From IMG/VR virus record IMGVR_UViG_3300025093_000127, positions 1 to 23,292 of that record: a DNA stretch of 23,292 nucleotides. One strand, 5' to 3'. Under the pieces are notes generated by a model. That model worked only from the letters and a program-made list of their open reading frames with translations. It had not been told where the DNA came from and did not search any database. Below, piece by piece: positions 5,821 to 10,995 of this stretch. Position numbers and translations under genes: made by a program. The DNA is from a virus. Every line of letters begins with the position of its first letter. Positions within the stretch are counted from its first letter, which is position 1.

Positions 5821-6042
5821 ATGGCACTATTTGAACCAATTGTAGTTAAAACAGGTAAAGAATTGGATAATCACTTCACTGCCTTGACATATCGTGGAGA
5901 AGATGCAGAGTATGATGAAGGGTATGGAGAGTGGTATGAACAAGAATGGAATTGTATTATAAAATACTGGTATAATGAAGATTATGACGAAGTATTTTGT
6001 GAAACACTCTACATACTTGAAGGTACTTCAGAAGGGGATTAA
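5821..6042 (+). CDS. Unknown 73-aa very acidic protein
   Basis: The protein has many Asp, Glu, Tyr and Trp residues, especially GEDAEYDEGYGEWYEQEWNCIIKYWYNEDYDEVF (residues about 27-60), and few basic ones. Strongly acidic small early phage proteins often mimic DNA or bind host enzymes. That is a general possibility; nothing here identifies a target. The start is preceded by the shared A/T leader, and a structured RNA lies immediately upstream. Confidence 0.65.
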   Translation: MALFEPIVVKTGKELDNHFTALTYRGEDAEYDEGYGEWYEQEWNCIIKYWYNEDYDEVFCETLYILEGTSEGD

Positions 6043-6057
6043 TTAATACTATTTATT

Positions 6058-6216
6058 ATGAAAAAGATTAAAGTTACTCAACACGAGATACAACAAGCTA
6101 TGAAAAGTAATGTTCATAGAAATAAAAAGAAGTATTTTCGTAAATTAAAACACAAGGCAATGCCACATAGAGATGATAGCCTTTATGATGGACACAGACC
6201 TCTCACAAGAGTATAG
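6058..6216 (+). CDS. Possible 52-aa basic protein overlapping the tRNA-like element
   Basis: ATG at 6058, TAG at 6214-6216. It is very basic (KKIKVTQHEIQQAMKSN; HRNKKKYFRKLKHKAMPHRDD) with a predicted helical N-terminal half, so an RNA- or DNA-binding peptide is plausible. It follows the acidic gene by 15 bases. The last 60 bases of the frame are also the 5' half of a tRNA-like fold (6156-6237), so part of the frame may be constrained by RNA structure rather than protein. Confidence 0.45.
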   Translation: MKKIKVTQHEIQQAMKSNVHRNKKKYFRKLKHKAMPHRDDSLYDGHRPLTRV

Positions 6217-6237
6217 GTGCGAATCCTATCATTGCCT
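6156..6237 (+). ncRNA. tRNA-like element with acceptor and T arm but no D arm
   Basis: GGCAATG (6156-6162) pairs perfectly with CATTGCC (6230-6236), leaving T6237 as a discriminator-like base. Directly before the 3' acceptor strand is a textbook T arm: ATAGG, loop TGCGAAT, CCTAT (6213-6229). Between them, CATAGAG (6166-6172) pairs with CTTTATG (6181-6187) over an 8-base loop, and CTCT (6200-6203) with AGAG (6208-6211). No D arm is visible and the middle arm is longer than an anticodon arm. It is either a degenerate tRNA, a D-armless tRNA, or a tRNA mimic. No CCA is encoded. Confidence 0.45.
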
Positions 6238-6238
6238 C

Positions 6239-6838
6239 TATAGTAGTCCTTGTGGCTACTATAATCCCAAGTTGTCGGGATTTAAAACTATAGATGTTGA
6301 ACTATAGTGTGAAATAGACAAAACACCGTGTAATCAGTACCTTTCTTGTAAGGGGAGCAGTTGCACACAAGGGTGGATAGTACAAAGACCTTGCAGGGTT
6401 CTAAAACTATCAGTGTTATAAATAAAGAGTATGGCCTGCAAGCTATATGTGGTTGTTTATAAAATTAGGGATTTGAGCTACTATCCTAGTAAAACGTAAA
6501 ATGCTAAGTTCAAACTAAAAAAAGAACTGGACAATGGGTGAAACCTAAAGCTTATGGTATAGTTGGAAGTGCCTAATCAATATGTAGCAATACATATTGT
6601 ATCCCGAAAGGGCTTATTGAATCTTTGTGCCAGCATTGACGATATAAGACTTAATTGAAGTGTTGTTGGCCAATAACATTGATAAAGAGTAGAACAACTA
6701 TATCTTATTCTGTTACTATGCAGTCAATCATAGTATGGCAAAGTTAATGAAGGATTTTTCTATCCGTGTGCTAACTCCTCATCATAGGAGATCATTAACA
6801 TTTTGAACCGAGTAGTGCTAGGTTTTATTTTTATTTAC
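6239..6838 (+). ncRNA. Large (about 0.6 kb) ornate structured RNA
   Basis: No frame of useful length runs through these 600 bases, yet helices fill them: TATAGTAG/CTACTATA (6239-6263), ATCCC/GGGAT (6264-6281), CACCGTGT with ACAC-GGTG around CCTT/AAGG (6324-6375), GATAGT/ACTATC (6376-6411), CAATATGTA-GCAA-TACATATTG (6578-6599), CCC-GAAA-GGG (6603-6612), ACTATG/CATAGT (6715-6734), and a three-way junction GTTAATG/CATTAAC (6743-6799) holding GGAT/ATCC and CTCCT/AGGAG. CTTGCAGG (6390-6397), in the loop of the GATAGT hairpin, is complementary to CCTGCAAG (6435-6442), an 8-bp pseudoknot. GNRA-type tetraloops (GCAA, GAAA) are typical of folded RNAs. Size and the tRNA-like neighbour recall the GOLLD and ROOL classes found in phages; I cannot confirm membership. 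Confidence 0.6.
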
Positions 6839-6855
6839 TCCTTAAATTAAATATT

Positions 6856-7056
6856 ATGAAAAGAAATGACTTAGCAAAACTAGTAGAATTTATAACAGCA
6901 TTATTAGCATTCTTATTAGCAATAATGGTTATGACAGTAGAAAATATATCCCTAGGATTTCAGGGAAGAATGATAGTTGGTGGATACTTTATATTTGTAT
7001 CACTTTTATGTGTTTGGTTTCTTATACTTAGGCGTATGAAAGAACTAAAAGAGTAA
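6856..7056 (+). CDS. Small protein with two membrane helices
   Basis: The 66 residues contain two hydrophobic helices, about 9-28 (LVEFITALLAFLLAIMVMTV) and 39-58 (IVGGYFIFVSLLCVWFLILR), joined by a short loop, with a basic end (RRMKELKE). This hairpin topology and size are seen in holins and in small superinfection-exclusion proteins. Being in the early accessory region and far from lysis genes favours a membrane-modifying role, but that is inference. The ATG follows the shared A/T leader after the large RNA. Confidence 0.65.
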   Translation: MKRNDLAKLVEFITALLAFLLAIMVMTVENISLGFQGRMIVGGYFIFVSLLCVWFLILRRMKELKE

Positions 7057-7076
7057 TAATCCTTAAATTGAATACT

Positions 7077-7115
7077 ATGAAAGAGCATCCTTGATATCTA
7101 CTATTACAGTAGATA
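7077..7115 (+). promoter_or_regulatory. Five-codon upstream frame plus hairpin ahead of the 75-aa gene
   Basis: The shared leader is followed by ATG at 7077, but the frame (MKEHP) stops at TGA 7092-7094. Immediately after, TATCTACT (7095-7102) pairs with AGTAGATA (7108-7115) over ATTAC, seven bases before the ATG at 7122. A leader peptide plus hairpin in front of a start is the layout of translational attenuation. It could also be a worn-out earlier start. Confidence 0.4.
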
Positions 7116-7121
7116 CAATTT

Positions 7122-7349
7122 ATGAAGAAATTACACTTCGCAACAAGAGTCATTGTTAAGATGATTCCAAAAGCTAATAGTAATTCTTTTACTTCCAATC
7201 TTAAAAAGAGATTGCAAAAAGAGATTAATGCTGATAAAGTTAGCATTAACAAATCTGTTTTTGTTAAATCTCAAGATGAGAAAGATAAGTTGAAGATTGC
7301 TAAAGCTGAATGGAAGAAGCATCGAGATGACATCTTGAAAAAATCCTAA
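7122..7349 (+). CDS. Unknown 75-aa basic protein
   Basis: Lys-rich throughout, with a helical C-terminal half (QDEKDKLKIAKAEWKKHRDDILKK, residues about 51-74) that would be soluble and amphipathic. The N-terminal part includes FATRVIVKMIPKANSNSF. No Cys, no membrane segment, no known motif. It may contact nucleic acid. Its start lies just behind a five-codon frame and a hairpin, which may govern its translation. A weak hairpin (AATGC/GCATT) follows its stop before the next leader. Confidence 0.6.
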   Translation: MKKLHFATRVIVKMIPKANSNSFTSNLKKRLQKEINADKVSINKSVFVKSQDEKDKLKIAKAEWKKHRDDILKKS

Positions 7350-7392
7350 TGATAAGGTAGGCTAATGCTGAAATAACCTCGTGAAAGGCATT

Positions 7393-7414
7393 ATTTTAAT
7401 CCTTTAAACTTAAA
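7393..7414 (+). repeat. Conserved gene leader, copy 2 of the exact 22-base repeat
   Basis: This is identical over 22 bases to 5061-5082 and ends five bases before the ATG of the phosphatase gene at 7419. The identity, longer than a translation signal needs, suggests either duplication or recombination between leaders. Confidence 0.65.
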
Positions 7415-7418
7415 TATT

Positions 7419-7889
7419 ATGAACGAAGATAAACCAAAAGCAATTATTGTAGATGTTGACGGAACATTAGCAGATATGAGAGGTATTAGAGGCCCGTTTG
7501 AATGGGATAAAGTACATCTTGATAAACCTCATCAAGATGTTATTGACCTTGTTAATGAGTTAGCGAGTGTTAGAGAACTTATTCCACCTGGAAAACCATT
7601 TAGAGAAATGCCATTTAAATACAAAATCATTATTACCACAGGTAGAGATGGTGTTTGTGAAGATGCAACTAAAAATTGGTTGTTAGAAAACTATATTAAT
7701 TATGATGATTTCTATATTAGAAAAGAAGGTGACTTCAGAAAAGATAACATCATTAAATCTGAAATCTATATGGATCATATCAGACCTAAATATGATGTTG
7801 CATTTGTTATTGATGACAGAGATCAGGTTGTTGAAATGTGGAGGTCATTAGGTTTAAGGGTGTTACAAGTAGCACCAGGAAATTTTTAA
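7419..7889 (+). CDS. Stand-alone polynucleotide 3'-phosphatase of the HAD superfamily (T4 PseT phosphatase domain)
   Basis: This enzyme should remove 3' or 2',3'-cyclic phosphates from nucleic-acid ends so that they can be ligated. All HAD motifs are present: DVDGTLAD with nucleophile Asp12 and Asp14, motif II TTGR (73-76), a Lys in the RKDNIIKSEIY segment (107-117), and VIDDRDQVVEMWRSLGLRVLQVAPGNF (130-156), very close to the end of the T4 polynucleotide kinase/phosphatase. The N-terminal kinase domain of T4 Pnkp is absent, and no kinase or RNA ligase was found in the window. In T4 the enzyme repairs tRNA cut by host anticodon nuclease. Its place beside tRNA-like and structured RNA fits an RNA-repair role, which is inferred. 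Confidence 0.88.
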   Translation: MNEDKPKAIIVDVDGTLADMRGIRGPFEWDKVHLDKPHQDVIDLVNELASVRELIPPGKPFREMPFKYKIIITTGRDGVCEDATKNWLLENYINYDDFYIRKEGDFRKDNIIKSEIYMDHIRPKYDVAFVIDDRDQVVEMWRSLGLRVLQVAPGNF

Positions 7890-7896
7890 TTATAAA

Positions 7897-7989
7897 AAGC
7901 CAACCTCTCAGCTCGTGGAAGACCTTTAATGGTATTTATACCATCATCCTAAGAACATAGTGGAAATGTTGGGCTCTGTAAAGTCAGAG
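7897..7989 (+). ncRNA. Structured RNA downstream of the phosphatase gene
   Basis: AGCCAAC (7898-7904) can pair with GTTGGGCT (7968-7975) with one extra G, enclosing ATGGTA-TTTA-TACCAT (7929-7944). CTCTG/CAGAG (7974-7989) follows and competes for two bases. It begins just after the stop at 7889 and ends at a strong terminator, so it may be a 3'-UTR-derived small RNA. Confidence 0.45.
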
Positions 7990-8002
7990 AATAAAGCAGA
8001 CC

Positions 8003-8045
8003 AAGGTATCCCTCCGTAAAACCATAGCGGAGGGACCTTATTTTT
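8003..8045 (+). terminator. Strong intrinsic terminator
   Basis: AAGGT and CCCTCCG (8003-8016) pair with CGGAGGG and ACCTT (8028-8039), followed by ATTTTT. The G/C-rich stem stands out in this DNA. It ends the transcript of the phosphatase gene and the RNA behind it. Confidence 0.75.
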
Positions 8046-8050
8046 AATCC

Positions 8051-8126
8051 TTAACTTAAATCAGGTACGGAATCATCAGATATCTTAGTACAGTTTATTA
8101 ACGGCTGATTAAAAGTTAAATTTTTT
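8051..8126 (+). ncRNA. Closed-stem structured RNA in the place of a gene
   Basis: TTAACTT and AATCAG (8051-8064) pair with CTGATT and AAGTTAA (8105-8119), 13 bp with a small internal loop, followed by six T. The first strand is itself a copy of the shared gene leader (AATCCTTAACTTAAATC), but no start codon follows. So here the leader opens an RNA element, not a gene. The stem plus T-run would terminate the RNA. Confidence 0.55.
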
Positions 8127-8232
8127 AATAAAAAGTTCCAGAATTTCAATAGGCCAAATCATTGAATATTAATATCGAATAGAATTAATGGAATAGACTG
8201 TAAGGCGAGTCTATTCTCTGTAACTTTTTATT
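8127..8232 (+). ncRNA. 106-nt closed-stem structured RNA
   Basis: AATAAAAAGTT-C-CAGA (8127-8142) pairs with TCTG-TA-AACTTTTTATT (8217-8232), a 15-bp closing stem with small bulges. Inside are TTCAAT/ATTGAA (8145-8166) and a perfect 9-bp hairpin GAATAGACT/AGTCTATTC with an 8-base loop (8191-8216). It directly follows the preceding closed-stem RNA, so two such elements stand in tandem. Nothing codes for protein between 7890 and 8266. Confidence 0.6.
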
Positions 8233-8266
8233 TTTATAACTTAATTATAACTTAATCTTAAATATT

Positions 8267-8488
8267 ATGGCAAAAGAAAAAATAGTAAATCAACAATCAT
8301 TCTCTTTTACATTAGAACTTACTAATGGAGAATTAGAAGGTGGAAATAATTTTAAAGGAACTATTATAATTCCTGCAAAAAGTAAAGAAGAGGCTCTTAA
8401 AATAATAGAAAAGAAAGGATATAGAATAAAGTATCCTGGTACTAATACTGTAACAATAGCTTCTAGTATTAATGAGAAAAATGAATAG
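8267..8488 (+). CDS. Unknown 73-aa protein
   Basis: A small protein with strands at both ends (SFSFTLELTNGEL; TNTVTIASSINE) around a helix SKEEALKIIEKKGY (about 39-52), a beta-helix-beta layout of the kind seen in small ferredoxin-like domains. No catalytic motif is seen. The next gene begins six bases after its stop. The start follows the shared A/T leader. Confidence 0.65.
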   Translation: MAKEKIVNQQSFSFTLELTNGELEGGNNFKGTIIIPAKSKEEALKIIEKKGYRIKYPGTNTVTIASSINEKNE

Positions 8489-8493
8489 AAAAT

Positions 8494-8775
8494 ATGAAAA
8501 GTATACTTATAGTAATAATACTTCTAATAAGTACTTCTTTATTAGCACAAGATAAATTAACTAAATCAGAGAAAGAATATGTAGAATGGACATATACTAA
8601 ATTTAATTTAATTGAGGCTATTAATGATCTAGAAGATTATATAGAATGGACACAACAAGACATTGAAAATGGTTCAATAGATGAGAAGATAGGACTCTTA
8701 TATATAGAGAACTATCGTCAAACTATTGATAGACTGTTATCAGTTTATACATATTTAGATATGTTAGAAAAATAA
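8494..8775 (+). CDS. Secreted 93-aa protein with signal peptide
   Basis: MKSILIVIILLISTSLLAQ is a clear type I signal peptide, with cleavage likely after LLA (before Q19). The mature part is helical and acidic (EYVEWTYTKFNLIEAINDLEDYIEW; ENYRQTIDRLLSVYTYLDMLEK). In a Gram-negative host it would act in the periplasm. Periplasmic small phage proteins often block superinfecting phages or affect the envelope; here this is only a guess. It is the first of three genes with signal peptides in this region. Confidence 0.7.
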   Translation: MKSILIVIILLISTSLLAQDKLTKSEKEYVEWTYTKFNLIEAINDLEDYIEWTQQDIENGSIDEKIGLLYIENYRQTIDRLLSVYTYLDMLEK

Positions 8776-8794
8776 CCCTTAAAACTTAAATATT

Positions 8795-8953
8795 ATGAAA
8801 AAAAGACAAGCAGAATGGTCAGATAATATCTACATTCCATTAACACCACGAACACAACTTCAAGACCAGGTGAATTTTTGGACAAAAGACAGAGGATCAT
8901 TTAATATTGAATTATACCTTCAATTTTGTAAACTAAAAAAAACATTTTCCTAA
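8795..8953 (+). CDS. Unknown 52-aa protein
   Basis: ATG at 8795, stop at 8951-8953. The sequence MKKRQAEWSDNIYIPLTPRTQLQDQVNF starts basic, with several aromatic residues later (FNIELYLQFCKLKKTF). The ATG has the shared CCTTAAAACTTAAATATT leader, and a further leader begins at its stop for the next gene, so it sits neatly in the row of cassettes. No family is recognised. Confidence 0.5.
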   Translation: MKKRQAEWSDNIYIPLTPRTQLQDQVNFWTKDRGSFNIELYLQFCKLKKTFS

Positions 8954-8963
8954 ACTTAAAATT

Positions 8964-9284
8964 ATGAAAGAGAATACAACAAGAGTTTTAATACTCGCAG
9001 AAGTGATAGTAAACAATGATGTTAGTAAAATATCTCCTTCATATTTATTTGATGGAAAAAATGTAGATGATTTCATTGATTTTATTAAATCACAAATAGA
9101 AACTCCTATAGAAACAGCTTTTACAGATAAAATGATTGACCATCTTAAAGAATATGGTTATTCTATTACAGCTGAAGTTCTTCCAAGAGACAAAGCTAAA
9201 GTAATAGATTTATTATTACCTGATGACGATAATTATTATTATGGTCCAAATTCTGAAAAGATAAGAAAGAAAAAAAGTAAATAA
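8964..9284 (+). CDS. Unknown 106-aa protein
   Basis: It opens with a strand (TTRVLILAEVIVNND), followed by helices (DVDDFIDFIKSQIETPIETAF; DKMIDHLKEYGYSITAEVL) and a basic end (EKIRKKKSK). No signal peptide or membrane helix. The mixed alpha/beta composition suggests a small globular cytosolic protein. It has its own A/T leader and belongs to the accessory row. Confidence 0.65.
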   Translation: MKENTTRVLILAEVIVNNDVSKISPSYLFDGKNVDDFIDFIKSQIETPIETAFTDKMIDHLKEYGYSITAEVLPRDKAKVIDLLLPDDDNYYYGPNSEKIRKKKSK

Positions 9285-9302
9285 CCCTTAAAAACATATA
9301 TT

Positions 9303-9869
9303 ATGAAGAAAATAGTATTTGCGATACTGTTAATGGCATCGCCATCTCTAATTTCTCAAACAGCAAATTTTGACTATTATGCTTGGACAAGTGTTCAGGC
9401 TGATTATCACGCTATTGAGTTAAAAATAGATGTAAAAGAAAAAGTAAAGTATTATGATATAGTACTTGAAGTAGATGAAATGTATTACCCTGTTACAGCT
9501 CGTAGAGTTAAAGGTTCTACAATTACATTGTTATTATCTGCTTATCAAAACTATTATGTCCGTATAAATGATGATATAAAAATATTTTTATCAGCATTAG
9601 GTCGTGAAGTTATTGATGATAGAGATTTAATAATAAATTCTGAAGTTAATTATAACTTTAAAAAAGGTGTATTAGTTTTTGATTATCCTTTTAAAAAAGA
9701 AAGAAAATTATATCCTGATTACACTGATGAAATATTATCTAGTGGAAGTAAAGATTGTATTTTTTATGATAAAAGACCAAAAAAAAGAAAATCGAAAAGA
9801 AAAAGAAAAAAAGACCAAATAAAAAGTTTTAAACAGTCTAAAAAATATAAATGTAACAGTAGAAAATAA
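9303..9869 (+). CDS. Exported 188-aa protein with very basic C-terminus
   Basis: MKKIVFAILLMASPSLISQ is a signal peptide with likely cleavage around residue 19. The middle is beta-rich with many Tyr (YYDIVLEVDEMYYPVTARRV; YQNYYVRINDDIKIF), suggesting a periplasmic beta-sandwich-like domain. The last 35 residues (about 153-188) are almost all Lys/Arg/Ser, a tail that could bind nucleic acid, lipopolysaccharide or peptidoglycan. The function is not recognised. Confidence 0.7.
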   Translation: MKKIVFAILLMASPSLISQTANFDYYAWTSVQADYHAIELKIDVKEKVKYYDIVLEVDEMYYPVTARRVKGSTITLLLSAYQNYYVRINDDIKIFLSALGREVIDDRDLIINSEVNYNFKKGVLVFDYPFKKERKLYPDYTDEILSSGSKDCIFYDKRPKKRKSKRKRKKDQIKSFKQSKKYKCNSRK

Positions 9870-9892
9870 TCTTTAACTTTAAATTAAAAATC

Positions 9893-10048
9893 ATGAAAGT
9901 TTGTTTTAATAAAGAATTCTTTGATGGTTGGAGTCACCAGGATATATATTTGTATCTTGAAACACTTATTTTATTTGTAGACAATCCTGTACATTATTAT
10001 TCAATAAAAGGAATGGATTATGAGGAATGTCTTGTATATCTTAATTAA
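9893..10048 (+). CDS. Unknown 51-aa protein
   Basis: ATG at 9893, TAA at 10046-10048. The sequence is acidic and aromatic (MKVCFNKEFFDGWSHQDIYLYLETLILFVDN), with a Cys near each end. The leader TTTAACTTTAAATTAAAAATC before the ATG matches the shared pattern, which argues for a real gene. Confidence 0.5.
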   Translation: MKVCFNKEFFDGWSHQDIYLYLETLILFVDNPVHYYSIKGMDYEECLVYLN

Positions 10049-10069
10049 GTAATCCCAAAAATCAATATA

Positions 10070-10177
10070 GTGAAAGTTGTGATGAGAGCTCTTATGAAGA
10101 GCAAAGAAAGTACTTTATTAATAGGGTACTTTAGCGTTTTATGTATAACGCTGATTATATGTGCTATAGTAGCATAA
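10070..10177 (+). CDS. Possible 35-aa single-pass membrane peptide (GTG start)
   Basis: A GTG start at 10070 gives a basic N-terminus (MKVVMRALMKSKEST) followed by one membrane helix, LLIGYFSVLCITLIICAIVA (residues 16-35), then TAA. This is the classic shape of a small inner-membrane peptide. The same bases form hairpins (GCTCTT/AAGAGC about 10087-10101 and AGCGTT/AACGCT about 10133-10152), so RNA structure may also matter. An internal ATG start at codon 5 is possible. Confidence 0.45.
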   Translation: MKVVMRALMKSKESTLLIGYFSVLCITLIICAIVA

Positions 10178-10198
10178 TATAAATTTATTTATTTAGAT

Positions 10199-10233
10199 AA
10201 AAGAGTTACTTTTTTGAAAGTAGCTCTTTTATT
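10199..10233 (+). terminator. 14-bp hairpin terminator, possibly bidirectional
   Basis: AAAAGAG-T-TACTTT (10199-10212) pairs with AAAGTA-G-CTCTTTT (10217-10230) over TTTG, then ATTATT. The A-rich 5' strand would give a U-run in the opposite direction too. It closes the transcript ahead of the gene at 10251. Confidence 0.65.
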
Positions 10234-10250
10234 ATTAAAAACGAGAAATT

Positions 10251-10739
10251 ATGAAAAAATTAATCTATGCTTTAATATTAATTATATTATGGCTGCCTAA
10301 TTATGGGCTCAGTAAGGAATCAGAGAAATTTATTTTAACTGGTAAATTTATTAATGCCAGTAAAGTTCAGTGTCACATTTATAAAGATTTATCAGTAAAT
10401 CATGACAGTTGGACTTTAATTAGAGGAAAAATCTTTAAAGACATTTATGAAATTGAATTGGATATAAACAGCGGTTATCTTCTTATTTTTCAAGATGGCA
10501 AACAATCCAAACATTTGTACATTTTTACAAAAAAATCAGATAATTTAATTATTAACACAGATTTTGGAAGTAAAAACACTGGTATCGTTGTTTATGATGA
10601 AGATTTTGATACGTATAAATTAAGAGTAATTACTCCTGATGAAGTTGAATCTCTTAAAAAGAAAGGAAAATATACAATTAAAAAGAGAAGCCCTTTAGTA
10701 AATCCTAAAAGAGAAAGAGAAGGAATTACTTGGGGATAA
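10251..10739 (+). CDS. Exported 162-aa protein with signal peptide
   Basis: MKKLIYALILIILWLPNYGLS is a signal peptide (cleavage near residue 21). The rest is beta-rich: KFILTGKFINASKVQCHIYKD, YEIELDINSGYLLIFQDGKQSKHLYIF. This is a strand pattern similar to the small beta-sandwich lipoprotein-like proteins common in Bacteroidota, though there is no lipobox Cys. The end is basic (KGKYTIKKRSPLVNPKRERE). It sits between two strong terminators and so is probably its own transcript. The beta-sandwich idea is tentative. Confidence 0.7.
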   Translation: MKKLIYALILIILWLPNYGLSKESEKFILTGKFINASKVQCHIYKDLSVNHDSWTLIRGKIFKDIYEIELDINSGYLLIFQDGKQSKHLYIFTKKSDNLIINTDFGSKNTGIVVYDEDFDTYKLRVITPDEVESLKKKGKYTIKKRSPLVNPKREREGITWG

Positions 10740-10781
10740 AAAAATTAGTCTGTCGTGGATTAATGTTTAAGTTAAGGATAG

Positions 10782-10813
10782 GAAGGCAACTAGAAATGGT
10801 TGCCTTCTTTTTT
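10782..10813 (+). terminator. Strong intrinsic terminator
   Basis: GAAGGCAAC (10782-10790) pairs perfectly with GTTGCCTTC (10799-10807) over TAGAAATG, followed by six T. It ends the transcript of the exported-protein gene before it. Confidence 0.85.
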
Positions 10814-10833
10814 GTTAAAAAAATTAAAGATAT

Positions 10834-10961
10834 TATATGCTATTTAAATGTTCTCAATAGCATATAAGCAGACTTATACAATTTACTAAACCAACGATCA
10901 AGAAGTAGTGAAAGTATCGTAAGAGTTATATTAAAGAAAAGTCTAAATTTTATAGAGAACA
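10834..10961 (+). ncRNA. Pseudoknotted structured RNA upstream of the 183-aa gene
   Basis: TATATGCTATT (10834-10844) pairs perfectly with AATAGCATATA (10856-10866). Its loop carries TGTTCTC (10849-10855), exactly complementary to GAGAACA (10955-10961) 100 bases later. Between them AGACTT (10870-10875) pairs with AAGTCT (10939-10944), enclosing ACGAT/ATCGT (10894-10920). The whole forms a compact pseudoknot starting about 20 bases after a strong terminator and ending 34 bases before the ATG at 10996. It is either the leader of that gene, where it could sense something, or a separate RNA. Confidence 0.6.
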
Positions 10962-10995
10962 CAGAATAATATATTAATCATAAAAAATAATCATT

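Noticed and set aside
6239-6838. Group I or group II intron
   Set aside because: The flanks do not form a split gene, no intron-encoded protein is present and no domain V-like or P7-like core could be identified by eye. A covariance search could reopen this.
7028-7322. Minus-strand frames of 74 and 63 codons
   Set aside because: They mirror the plus-strand genes at 6856 and 7122 and read as hydrophobic translations of Lys/Glu-rich sequence.
4520-8266. Canonical tRNA genes
   Set aside because: Only one element has both acceptor and T arm, and it lacks a D arm and a normal anticodon arm. Others have cloverleaf outlines without T-loops.
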